Shown here in pieces: positions 12,521-19,399 of a DNA stretch of 20,031 nucleotides. Both the position numbers and the translations under genes were made by a program. The stretch covers positions 1 to 20,031 of IMG/VR virus record IMGVR_UViG_3300020141_000039. One strand, 5' to 3'. The notes beneath the pieces are model-generated. The model did no database searches and had not been told where the DNA came from. It saw only the letters and a program-made list of their open reading frames with translations. The number at the start of each line of letters is the position of its first letter. Within the stretch, counting starts at the first letter, position 1. The stretch comes from a virus.

Positions 12521-13096
12521 ATGACCCTAGTTTACATACATGGCGCCAGTGCCACTAGCGAAAGCTTCAACTATGTTAGAAGTAAGTTGGGCAAGGGTGT
12601 TGACATCAACTACGACAGTCGAAATGGTTTTGAAAACAACCTAAAAGACATGCAGTCAACTTTGAGTAACTACACTGACATAGTGTTCATTGCCCATAGC
12701 TTGGGCGGCATCTACAGTTTACACTTAGCCAATACAATGCCCATGAGTGTAAAGGGTGCTGTAACCCTAAGCACTCCATATGGTGGTGCTGAAGTAGCAG
12801 ACTATGCTCAATACTTCTTGCCATTCAGCAGACTGATGCGTGACATCGGTCCTAGTTCGTGGGTTATGAAGCAGGCAAGAAATATCAAAATACAGCATCC
12901 TTGGACTAACATTGTTACTGTAAAGGGACAAAGTGCGTTTATGCATGAGCCTAACGATGGTGTAGTTACTATCGCTAGTCAAAAGCATCACGAGGATATG
13001 GAACTAGTAGAAGTGGACTATAATCACTATGAGGTTGTTCTAGCTGAGCCAGTGATTAAAATCATTAAAGAACGAGTAAAAAAGTTCGGAAAGTAG
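12521..13096 (+). CDS. Alpha/beta hydrolase (lipase/esterase-like)
   Basis: A 191-residue alpha/beta hydrolase, compact for the fold, with a complete catalytic set: the IHGAS oxyanion region (6-10), nucleophile elbow AHSLGG with S60, acid D146 in EPNDGVV, and H169 in DYNHYEVV. It lacks a signal peptide, so it acts in the cytoplasm, on esters, lipids or acylated small molecules; the order resembles PGAP1/lipase-type family members. It begins three bases after the cupin stop, implying co-transcription and possibly a shared pathway. The stop is followed at once by the promoter of the next gene. Confidence 0.88.
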   Translation: MTLVYIHGASATSESFNYVRSKLGKGVDINYDSRNGFENNLKDMQSTLSNYTDIVFIAHSLGGIYSLHLANTMPMSVKGAVTLSTPYGGAEVADYAQYFLPFSRLMRDIGPSSWVMKQARNIKIQHPWTNIVTVKGQSAFMHEPNDGVVTIASQKHHEDMELVEVDYNHYEVVLAEPVIKIIKERVKKFGK

Positions 13097-13125
13097 TTGC
13101 TTTTATTCGTAAAAGCATATATAAT
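13097..13125 (+). promoter_or_regulatory. Sigma70 promoter with hairpin-forming spacer
   Basis: TTGCTT (13097-13102), a 17-base spacer and TATAAT (13120-13125), 60 bases before the next ATG. The spacer contains most of a perfect inverted repeat, TGCTTTTA-TTCG-TAAAAGCA (13098-13117). As RNA from the upstream genes this is a UUCG-loop hairpin without a U-tract; as DNA it may be an operator. Confidence 0.7.
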
Positions 13126-13185
13126 AGTAACATAGAGAAAAAGAAGTATCTATGTTAATACAGACATTACACACAGGAGATTATT

Positions 13186-13452
13186 ATGTCATTCGAAACA
13201 CCAAAACTACCAGAAGTTAAATTCAACAAAAACGGATACGAAATCCGTGCAGACATCCTAGCATTAGCTAAAGATGCTGTCCAAGCAGAGTACAGCTACA
13301 AGTTCCAAGGTTGGGAAATGTCAACTGCCAAAGATGAAAAGACTGGCAAGTTGATTACTACAGTAGGTATGCCAGAGTTTCCAGGAATCGATAAGGTTCT
13401 AGAAGCGGCTGAGAAAATGTACGGCTTTGTTAATCAAAGCACAAAGAAATAA
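13186..13452 (+). CDS. Small conserved T4-like phage protein, 88 aa
   Basis: An 88-residue acidic protein with the pattern KFNKNGYEIRADILALAKD near the N-terminus, YSYKFQGWEMS in the middle, then TTVGMPEFPGIDKVLEAAEKMYGFV. From memory this layout is widespread among T4-like marine phages as a conserved unknown. It has no catalytic motif and a mixed helix/strand fold is likely. It forms its own transcription unit: a sigma70 promoter upstream, a ribosome site (AGGAG), and a UUCG terminator shortly after the stop. Its independent host-type promoter suggests early or constitutive expression. Confidence 0.87.
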   Translation: MSFETPKLPEVKFNKNGYEIRADILALAKDAVQAEYSYKFQGWEMSTAKDEKTGKLITTVGMPEFPGIDKVLEAAEKMYGFVNQSTKK

Positions 13453-13490
13453 TATAAAATAATAATACGGGCATAGCCTATACTATAAAA

Positions 13491-13518
13491 GAAAAGCACC
13501 TTCGGGTGCTTTTTCTTT
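13491..13518 (+). terminator. Intrinsic terminator with UUCG loop
   Basis: AAAAGCACC, loop TTCG, GGTGCTTTT followed by TCTTT: a nine-base-pair stem capped by the very stable UUCG tetraloop common in T4 terminators, about 40 bases after the stop of the 88-residue gene. Confidence 0.92.
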
Positions 13519-13597
13519 GGCCCTATGTAAACTTATTTGCGGGCTAAGGCGTTGTATATATAGCAGATGAATTTCTGCCTTAACCTAAGGAAATATT

Positions 13598-13810
13598 ATG
13601 AAAGCACTTATCGCAACTATCGTATCAGCATTTGCATTGACAGCATTTGCCGCAGAGCCAGCCAAGGCCCCTGCAACTCCAGCACCTGCCGCATCAGCGC
13701 CAGCTAAGGCAGAAGTTAAGAAGGACGAAAAGAAGCCTGCAAAAAGCGAACCTGCTAAGAAAGAGCCAGCTAAAACAGACGCCAAAGCCGCTACACCAGC
13801 CGCTAAGTAA
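13598..13810 (+). CDS. Exported Ala/Pro/Lys-rich small protein
   Basis: A 70-residue protein with a clear Gram-negative signal peptide (MKALIATIVSAFALTAFA, cleavage likely before AEP) followed by a low-complexity tail of Ala, Pro and Lys with KKDEKKPAK-type repeats. It would be periplasmic and unfolded, possibly wrapping peptidoglycan, membrane or nucleic acid. Similar peptides are common in Betaproteobacteria, so host origin is plausible. AAGGAA gives a good ribosome site; a weak AT-rich -10-like TATATA lies about 35-45 bases upstream without a convincing -35. The frame ends at TAA 13808-13810, exactly where a conserved-looking ORF opens in the +1 frame. Confidence 0.75.
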   Translation: MKALIATIVSAFALTAFAAEPAKAPATPAPAASAPAKAEVKKDEKKPAKSEPAKKEPAKTDAKAATPAAK

Positions 13811-13985
13811 ACTCGACCTAGAAGACAGTGATCTCATTGTTGATGATGAGATCACATTTGGTCGTAATCTAAAGGCTCGCGATTTTGGTAGGGTTATCGA
13901 AGATGACTTATCAGACTATGTAAAGTTTAGATTATGGCTAGCTAGACAACTAGCTATGAGAGCATATGATAAAGCCCACGCATAA
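13806..13985 (+). CDS. Conserved-looking phage ORF lacking a start codon
   Basis: In the +1 frame relative to the Ala/Pro/Lys-rich gene, a well-formed protein segment of 59 residues reads SKLDLEDSDLIVDDEITF through VKFRLWLARQLAMRAYD. From memory, a small T4-like phage protein of this type ('FGRNLKARDFGRVIEDDLSDYV') exists in marine phages. No ATG, GTG or TTG begins it: the codon before SKLDL is CTA, and the only in-frame ATG upstream (13647) gives implausible sequence. Either it is fused to the signal-peptide protein by a +1 shift, or its start codon has been lost (ancestral ATGAGTAAA would fit), or the assembly has an indel. A terminator wraps its stop codon, as expected for a real gene end. 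Confidence 0.55.
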   Translation, partial: SKLDLEDSDLIVDDEITFGRNLKARDFGRVIEDDLSDYVKFRLWLARQLAMRAYDKAHA

Positions 13986-13999
13986 GTGGGCTTTTTCTT
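13971..13999 (+). terminator. Terminator at the end of the plus-strand island, possibly bidirectional
   Basis: AAAGCCCAC, loop GCATAA (holding the ORF stop codon), GTGGGCTTT followed by TTC and TTT. The minus-strand reading has a weaker T-tract, so it may also stop the convergent nuclease transcript. Confidence 0.9.
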
Positions 14000-14019
14000 T
14001 GAACAACGTCTTTGTAAAA

Positions 14020-14460
14020 TTAGTTACACCAACTTTGTTTAGCGTCACCGTAGTATTCACGAGCCAAGCCGTTAGTAATAAGTCCTTGACGAATGCTTTG
14101 TCCGTTTACCAGGATATCTCCCAATATACGGCCACCAAACTTATCCCATCCGTAGATAATAACTTGATGCTTTGGGTGGGATTGTAAGGCTTGAGTTGTA
14201 AATTTACTCGCCAGTTGCGCCCGCTGGTCTTCTTGTGGACATTGAGCTCTGTGTCCTTTTTCCGGTGTGTCGACTCCGTAGATTCTAACAGCAAGTTCGG
14301 GCTTGAGCGGTAGTGGTAGAAAGGGGGCGGCGATTACAATAGTATCGCCATCACTCACTCTAATAACTTGTGCATCGTATGTTGCTGATTTTGCAGGCAT
14401 CTTGCCTTGTGCAAATGTCAGTACTGGTACTGCTAATAATAGTAATAAAAACTTCTTCAT
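14020..14460 (-). CDS. Secreted thermonuclease (SNase-like)
   Basis: A 146-residue staphylococcal-nuclease-family enzyme with a signal peptide (MKKFLLLLLAVPVLTFA, cleaved before QG), so it would act in the periplasm or outside the cell. Catalytic signature: RVSDGDTI with D37/D39, VRIYGVDTPE with R59, D64 and E67, and R111 in FGGRILG, matching the family's Arg-Glu-Arg and Asp set. It cleaves DNA or RNA with calcium. A pair of cysteines (C74, C145) could form a disulphide. Strong ribosome site AAGGA; ATAAATA upstream. The phage role is uncertain: degrading released or incoming DNA, or nutrient scavenging. Confidence 0.9.
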   Translation of the reverse strand: MKKFLLLLLAVPVLTFAQGKMPAKSATYDAQVIRVSDGDTIVIAAPFLPLPLKPELAVRIYGVDTPEKGHRAQCPQEDQRAQLASKFTTQALQSHPKHQVIIYGWDKFGGRILGDILVNGQSIRQGLITNGLAREYYGDAKQSWCN

Positions 14461-14484
14461 TTGGTATCCTTAATCTAAGTACTT

Positions 14485-14491
14485 TATTTAT
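14485..14491 (-). promoter_or_regulatory. Late-promoter-like motif before the thermonuclease
   Basis: ATAAATA on the minus strand, 25 bases before the ATG at 14460 and overlapping the stop of the preceding gene, with AAGGA between motif and start. Confidence 0.55.
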
Positions 14492-15123
14492 TGCCATGCG
14501 ACCATTTTAAACCGCTCACGAGGTATGCCAAAATAGTCGCACTTCCAGTGACTTTGTGCAAAGAAGTCTAAATGATGCCACTCGTCTTTATGTGCTAGTA
14601 TTTGCTTGGCGGCATGCTTCCAATCAATGGCTAAGAGCACAGGTTCTACAGTAGCTTTTATTTCTGCTACTTCTTCATAGATAAAGCTATCCCATTCCCA
14701 GTGTAGAACTTCAAAGGCGTTGCCCTCACGATCAGCATAGTCCATAGAGAAGTCCAAGCCCCACTTGGGACGTAGTGCTATGATCTTGTTGACTAGGGGT
14801 AGTGTCTTTGCCCAATGATTAAGTTCTATTAGAGCTTGCCCTGTGTAGCCCTTACGTTCAAATAAGAGACTGTGGTTAAGGTGTGCGCCCTCTATTGCGG
14901 GCAGGTGTGTAAACCAATCTTGTTTAAGAGCTCGAAGATGTTCTCTATGCTTTTTGGGCTTGATTCTATTGCCGTAGGCAAAGTGTTGTTCTAGTTGGGT
15001 AAGATCGTAACCGTTCTGATCAAATAGATCTAGGTCTTCTACTGTGGGTTGATAAAGCAGTTTTTCTATGGGCTTGTCCCAATAACCGTTTGAATCAAAC
15101 TTATTATCACTGATTGATAACAT
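14488..15123 (-). CDS. Conserved phage protein of unknown function, 211 aa
   Basis: A 211-residue soluble, Trp- and His-rich protein without signal or membrane segment. Recognisable stretches are WGLDFSMDYADREGNAFEVLHWEWDS (about residues 120-145) and HLDFFAQSHWKCDYFGIPRERFKMV at the end. The acidic/His pattern might bind metal, but no family signature is present. From memory, similar proteins with 'DxxDxEGNxFEVLHxExD' occur in T4-like cyanophages as hypotheticals. The start lacks an obvious ribosome site but follows the 121-residue fibre gene by 12 bases, suggesting coupling within that transcript. Confidence 0.8.
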   Translation of the reverse strand: MLSISDNKFDSNGYWDKPIEKLLYQPTVEDLDLFDQNGYDLTQLEQHFAYGNRIKPKKHREHLRALKQDWFTHLPAIEGAHLNHSLLFERKGYTGQALIELNHWAKTLPLVNKIIALRPKWGLDFSMDYADREGNAFEVLHWEWDSFIYEEVAEIKATVEPVLLAIDWKHAAKQILAHKDEWHHLDFFAQSHWKCDYFGIPRERFKMVAWQ

Positions 15124-15135
15124 GTTACTGTAGTT

Positions 15136-15501
15136 TTAGCCCATTATGATTGCGGCTACAAAGGCATCTTCTTGTGATATGGCGCTGATGTTTAATCGAG
15201 CCTGTGCCTGTTGCTCTGTAGTTATTGTTTGTGAAAGATAACTCACTGCCGAAGTTGCTCCACTAGTTACCCACGATAAGTTACCTGATGAGTCTGTTTG
15301 AAGTAGTTGTCCGTTAGTTCCGCCTGTTGGGAACGACTGTAGTGTTACTATTGATTCTACACTTGCTACGGATTTTTTAAGGTATATTCGGCCGTCATAG
15401 GTGTTTAAGGCTAGTTCACCTAGTGCTAAGTCACCTGTTGCTGGTACTCTACCCGCAACTGCGCTTCGTTTTAACTTAACGACGTTTGCCGTTGTAGCCA
15501 T
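15136..15501 (-). CDS. Small tail-fibre-like structural protein, 121 aa
   Basis: A 121-residue protein whose first ~42 residues (VVKLKRSAVAGRVP, ALGELALNTYDGRIYLKK) are the fibre N-terminal module shared with two other fibre genes here. It continues with a Gly/Thr/Gln-rich part (FPTGGTNGQLLQTD, LSWVTSGA) typical of fibre shafts, then a short helical end finishing FVAAIIMG. It is probably a short fibre or fibre-associated adaptor of the virion. The leader contains two palindromic hairpins and an ATAAATA motif, making it a separate late unit. Confidence 0.8.
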   Translation of the reverse strand: MATTANVVKLKRSAVAGRVPATGDLALGELALNTYDGRIYLKKSVASVESIVTLQSFPTGGTNGQLLQTDSSGNLSWVTSGATSAVSYLSQTITTEQQAQARLNISAISQEDAFVAAIIMG

Positions 15502-15520
15502 GTGGCATCCCTTTATAATC

Positions 15521-15557
15521 CGCTATATAGCGAGGTTTTTACAAGAGTATATACTCT
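15521..15557 (-). repeat. Two palindromes in the leader of the 121-aa fibre gene
   Basis: CGCTATATAGCG (15521-15532) and AGAGTATATACTCT (15544-15557) are perfect palindromes between the late motif and the ribosome site. They may form stabilising 5' hairpins in the transcript. Confidence 0.5.
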
Positions 15558-15562
15558 CACTG

Positions 15563-15569
15563 TATTTAT
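15563..15569 (-). promoter_or_regulatory. Late-promoter-like motif of the 121-aa fibre gene
   Basis: ATAAATA followed by C, in noncoding sequence about 60 bases upstream of the ATG at 15501. Confidence 0.6.
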
Positions 15570-15589
15570 TGTTTTAGGGGGATTAGGTG

Positions 15590-15943
15590 TTACCCGATGA
15601 TTACTGAAGACACAATCCCACTAGAAGCACCGTGTCCGGCAACTAATGAAATATATGGAGCAATCATACCGCCACCGCCGGTTGCAGGATCAGCAATAGT
15701 TGTAGTGTAAGTTGTGCCACTGATCACAAATGAGATTGGTGTTCCGGGAGTCAGTGAGCTATAAACTGCCCAAAGGGCGGCTGCGTTGGTACTGTCATTA
15801 ACTTGAAGGTTATTACCTGACAAGTATACACCTTGACCGTATACTAGAGGCCAACCTGTGTAAGTTATAGAACTAGGAGGAACAAACCCATTCAAGGTTA
15901 CCCCAGCATTGATGGTCATTCCTGGTCCGATAGTTAAAGCCAT
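15590..15943 (-). CDS. Small virion structural protein, 117 aa
   Basis: A 117-residue protein rich in Gly, Ser, Thr and Ala, with a repetitive N-terminus (LTIGPGMTINAGVTLNG) and beta-rich remainder (FVISGTTYTTTIADP). It has no signal or catalytic motif. Its C-terminus (GIVSSVIIG) resembles that of the neighbouring 121-residue protein (FVAAIIMG). It starts one base inside the stop of the long fibre gene (TAATG), so it is co-translated with it and may be a fibre tip, chaperone or adaptor. The exact role is unknown. Confidence 0.78.
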   Translation of the reverse strand: MALTIGPGMTINAGVTLNGFVPPSSITYTGWPLVYGQGVYLSGNNLQVNDSTNAAALWAVYSSLTPGTPISFVISGTTYTTTIADPATGGGGMIAPYISLVAGHGASSGIVSSVIIG

Positions 15944-18525
15944 TAGTATGTACCGCCGTCTAAATCAGCCCAAACAGGTAATCCTTCTTGTAACTGTAGA
16001 GTTTGTCCATTTGTGCCGGCTGTTAACTTGCTCAGTGTGTTTGAGGCACTTGCGTATAGTAAGTCACCCTTTGCATAACTACTCTGACCAGTACCACCGT
16101 AGGCATAAGTGATCACGTTAGCTTGCCAAGTACCAGTTCCGACAGTGCCAAGTGTAGTGATTGTGTTTTGACCAACATATGTGCTGGCAATGTCAACCGC
16201 ATTAGCAGTTACACTAATCCTATCAGCTGTACCAACTACATCCAATACACCATTTGTGTAAGTTAAACCGTTACCAGCTACTGTACTTGCTAGTTGTACA
16301 TTATCCCCGGATATTTCAATACCGTTAGCAACGTTTACATCTAGTGTGTTACCAGTCTTGCTTAATCCCTGACCTGCTGTAATCTGTCCTGCACCACTGA
16401 ACTGTACGAATGATAACGCTGTAGTTCCAACAGTAATAGCACCGTCAGTTGTTAATACAAATCCGCTGTCAGCGTTTGTTGTGCCTTCTTCAACGAAGGT
16501 AAACATTCCGCTAGTAACTTCTACTCCCGGAGTATTATCACAATCTTCTGCACGAGTCCATGCACCACTTGCAACAACGTAAATACCGTTGTCTTCACCT
16601 GTTGTTTGATTCTTGACTAACACACGATTGCCAACTGCAAGCGCCACACCGTCAATAGTTTGTGTATTGCTCAGTGTAATGTTAGCAGTGGTTGCCGCAC
16701 GTACAGATGCTTTGACATCCAATCCTGAACGAGTAGCATCAACATAGGCCTTAGTTGCCGCGTCTTGTGCGCTAGTTGGATCTGTAAGATTAGTTATTTT
16801 TCCTGATACTGACAAGTTCCCGTCAGTACCAAATGTCCATGTCTTTGAGTTGCCAGCATCGATTACAACGTTACCAGCAGTAGAGCCGGTAATACTGTCA
16901 ATGCCAACTAGGCTAGTGTCTAGTTCAACTACACCACTAGTGACTGCAAAGTTAGTACTGAACTGAGCAATACCTTTGTTACTAGTACTTGCATCTTCAC
17001 CAGCAACTGTTATAGTAGTGCCAGAGTGTGTTACATCAATGCCTTCACCGCCTAGTATGCTGATAGCATTACTAGCAACAGTTAATGCACCACTGTCAGT
17101 AGTAACTGACTGTACAACATTTGTTTTTAGTGCAACGTCACCGCTAGTAACTACAAATCCACTGGTATTAAATGTTGCAACACCTTTTACGCTTGATGTA
17201 GCTGTGGCTACGCTGATTGCCACTTGGTTATCTGTTACTGCTGTGCTGATTGCTCCGCTACCAGTGATAGTTAATGTATCACTACCTAACGCAACTCCGT
17301 CAGTTCCTGTGTTGCCAGCAATATTAAGCGTGGTGCTTATAGATGCTGTTGTTACTGCTGTAATTAAGCCCTTACCATTAACAGTAATAACTGGTATTGC
17401 TGTTGAACTACCAAATGATCCAGTGTTTGTGTTTACTGTGTCTAGGGTAACTGTAATAGTTGTGTCACCCAAGTTGGTCATTGTGGCAAAACCGTCCGCA
17501 TCGCCAGCAATGGTAATAACAGGATCACTTACATTAAAGTCTAACTTACCATTTGTGTCATCATAAGTTACGCTAATACCGCTTTCAGTATTAGAGTCAA
17601 TCATTCCGCCTACGATGTCTTGTATTCTTTCTGTTTTTAATGTAACTGCACCAGTGGTAACTGTAAAGTCTGTTACATCAAAGCTGGCAATACCTTTGTT
17701 AGTATCTGTTGCATCTTCGCCGGATACTGTTACTGTACCTGCTGTATCGTCATAAGTTACATCAATGCCTTCGCCGGCTACTACTTGTCCACCTGTTGCG
17801 TCTTGAATGTACTCAAGTAACGAAGTACTAGCATCAGTATAGATGTTACTGATAATGGACTTACCAGTACCATTTGGAGTAACTGTGATATTACCGTTTG
17901 TATCTGTAGATGTAATGGCATTGCCGTCAATGCTGATATTGTCTACAGTTAATGCTGTGAATGAGCCGGTACTAGGTGTAACGTTACCAATAGGTGTATT
18001 ATTAATACTAGTAAAACTGGCGGCTCCGGCGCTGATAGTGCCGCTTACAAATAATGCGCCACCAACACCAACACCACCAGTTACAACCAATGCACCAGTA
18101 CTGGTGCTTGTGCTGACTTTACTAGAAGTTAATAATACGCTGCCAGTACCGTTAGGAGCAAGTGTTAAGTCTCCATTGACATCTGTAGTGATTATACTGT
18201 TGCCATTAAATGACAAGTTATCAACTAATAGTTCGTCTAGCTTTTTATTAGCATCAACAACTAACGCTGAACTGGCTGTTAGTAAGCCACGTTCGTGATC
18301 TAGTAGATCTGTAAAATACTTACCACCAATAACAATAACGTCATTGGCATTACCAGTGCCGCCGTTGACACCGTTTGCTCCGATGAATAACCTGTCACCA
18401 CCGTTGCTAGTAGGGTTGCCGCTGGCAGTTAAGTAGCTGTAGGCTAACTCACCTAGTTTTAACGATGCTGGTGCACCTGAGGTACCTGATCGTTTAATCT
18501 TTATAATATTTGATTCAATAGCCAT
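15943..18525 (-). CDS. Long tail fibre protein with repeated modules
   Basis: An 860-residue fibre. The N-terminus (IIKIKRSGTSG, then LKLGELAYSYL and DRLFIGANG) is the attachment module shared with two other fibre genes. The shaft contains repeated modules: two 'NGNxI-TD-NGDLTLxPNGTG' units (about 105-135 and 195-225), two GEGIDVT...GEDAxxxNKGIAxF units, and further 'VKGVATF' and 'GVVELDT' variants. Residues about 600-720 (DPTSAQDAATKAYVD, NRVLVKNQTTGEDNGIYVV) match a domain commonly found in phage fibres. The C-terminus (GGTGQSSYAKGDLLYASASNTLSKL) is another common fibre motif. Start ATG at 18523-18525 with GGAG upstream. It is likely the main receptor-binding or shaft protein; the host ligand is unknown. 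Confidence 0.9.
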   Translation of the reverse strand: MAIESNIIKIKRSGTSGAPASLKLGELAYSYLTASGNPTSNGGDRLFIGANGVNGGTGNANDVIVIGGKYFTDLLDHERGLLTASSALVVDANKKLDELLVDNLSFNGNSIITTDVNGDLTLAPNGTGSVLLTSSKVSTSTSTGALVVTGGVGVGGALFVSGTISAGAASFTSINNTPIGNVTPSTGSFTALTVDNISIDGNAITSTDTNGNITVTPNGTGKSIISNIYTDASTSLLEYIQDATGGQVVAGEGIDVTYDDTAGTVTVSGEDATDTNKGIASFDVTDFTVTTGAVTLKTERIQDIVGGMIDSNTESGISVTYDDTNGKLDFNVSDPVITIAGDADGFATMTNLGDTTITVTLDTVNTNTGSFGSSTAIPVITVNGKGLITAVTTASISTTLNIAGNTGTDGVALGSDTLTITGSGAISTAVTDNQVAISVATATSSVKGVATFNTSGFVVTSGDVALKTNVVQSVTTDSGALTVASNAISILGGEGIDVTHSGTTITVAGEDASTSNKGIAQFSTNFAVTSGVVELDTSLVGIDSITGSTAGNVVIDAGNSKTWTFGTDGNLSVSGKITNLTDPTSAQDAATKAYVDATRSGLDVKASVRAATTANITLSNTQTIDGVALAVGNRVLVKNQTTGEDNGIYVVASGAWTRAEDCDNTPGVEVTSGMFTFVEEGTTNADSGFVLTTDGAITVGTTALSFVQFSGAGQITAGQGLSKTGNTLDVNVANGIEISGDNVQLASTVAGNGLTYTNGVLDVVGTADRISVTANAVDIASTYVGQNTITTLGTVGTGTWQANVITYAYGGTGQSSYAKGDLLYASASNTLSKLTAGTNGQTLQLQEGLPVWADLDGGTY
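16916..17783 (-). repeat. Divergent repeated modules within the long tail fibre gene
   Basis: About 50-residue units beginning GEGIDVT and continuing GEDAxxxNKGIAxF, then alternating FxVTxGxVxLxT, occur near 17783-17638 and 17058-16916; a related VKGVATF unit lies at about 17190-17100. They are clear at protein level and partly at DNA level (both have a run like ACATCAATGCCTTC on the plus strand). Confidence 0.65.
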
Positions 18526-18541
18526 TTAACCGCTCCGTATT

Positions 18542-19372
18542 TTAGAAAAACCCACCGTCCATCTCATTGGATCTTAAATTCTGTATTGTATCCCAACGTT
18601 CACTGCTGGCGTTATAAATCAACAATGCACCATCATCTAGTGCCGCGCCACCAGCCGTTGAGTTAACATCTGGGATATCCACTACTGTATTTATTCCAGC
18701 CCCTTTACTTACGCTGATCGAGCCAAACTCGTCAATATTGACGTTTGTACCTGCTTTTACCACACCCAAAGTGCTGGTAGTTGCTACGGGAACGCTGACA
18801 GTGCCGTCAACTGCAACATTGATATTATCGCCAACAATAACACCACCGAGAGTGGTAGTTGTAGCAGGAGTCAGTGAGTATTGTTCAATACTAGACCACT
18901 CTACATCGTAATCTGTGGTTGTTGCTTTTACTAAGACCTGCCCAGGTACTCCACCTTCAGGGAGGGGAGTTAGATCTACTGGCAGACCGGTTGCTGGGCT
19001 AGTTGCGTTAACAGTTCCTGAAACAACTAGATCAATCGGAGCTCCGTCGTTAGTGATAGATAATTTGTTAGTTTCAGTGTCAACACTAAATCTAACGCCA
19101 CTGACATATAAGCTACCTGGACCAACATATATGTCTTTCCATTGCTTTTCTACTGTACCCAGTGAGTAGACATTATCTACAGAGGGAATAATATTTCGAT
19201 TAACTGCACCTAAATCAACAGTACTAGTGATAAAAGTATTAATAGCAGTACTGATGCCGCCAAGTTCTGCGGCAAAATCTACAAAGTTACCGTTGATCTT
19301 GCGAAAGGCTTCGCGAACAGTATCGCCATCTCTAGCGTTGGGTGTACCAAGATTAATTGTTTCGATTGTCAC
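18542..19372 (-). CDS. Tail fibre/virion structural protein, 276 aa
   Basis: A 276-residue fibre-type protein. The start INLGTPNARDGDTVREAFRK followed by INGNFVDFAAEL is the common phage fibre N-terminal motif ('GDTxRxAFxKxNxNF'). Next comes SVDNVYSLGTVEKQWKDIYVGPGSLYVSG, a shaft motif seen in many T4-like structural proteins. The rest is Thr/Val-rich repeats (TTTTLGGVIVGDNINV and TTSTLGVVKAGTNVNI, an internal duplication), ending EMDGGFF. It is separated by 16 bases from the long fibre gene, in the same orientation, and shares its transcript. Confidence 0.87.
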   Translation of the reverse strand: MTIETINLGTPNARDGDTVREAFRKINGNFVDFAAELGGISTAINTFITSTVDLGAVNRNIIPSVDNVYSLGTVEKQWKDIYVGPGSLYVSGVRFSVDTETNKLSITNDGAPIDLVVSGTVNATSPATGLPVDLTPLPEGGVPGQVLVKATTTDYDVEWSSIEQYSLTPATTTTLGGVIVGDNINVAVDGTVSVPVATTSTLGVVKAGTNVNIDEFGSISVSKGAGINTVVDIPDVNSTAGGAALDDGALLIYNASSERWDTIQNLRSNEMDGGFF

Positions 19373-19399
19373 TTTCTGCTCCTGCTATGCTCTTTTCAA

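Noticed and set aside
13585-13785. Minus-strand open frame opposite the Ala/Pro/Lys-rich gene
   Set aside because: Ala/Gly/Ser/Phe-rich antisense shadow; the sense strand has a signal peptide and ribosome site.
13647-13808. Frame opening at ATG 13647 upstream of the start-less conserved ORF
   Set aside because: Its first 50 residues (Gln/Pro/Leu/Arg-rich) are a frame shadow of the Ala/Pro/Lys-rich gene, and the ATG has no ribosome site; only the part after about 13806 looks coding.
16976-17566. Long plus-strand open frame opposite the long fibre gene (196 codons)
   Set aside because: Val/Ala/Pro/Leu-rich translation is the expected shadow of a Thr/Val/Gly-rich fibre on the other strand; no ribosome site or promoter.
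17843-18298. Second plus-strand open frame opposite the long fibre gene (151 codons)
   Set aside because: Same compositional shadow; apparent hydrophobic segments are artefacts of antisense Thr/Ser codons.
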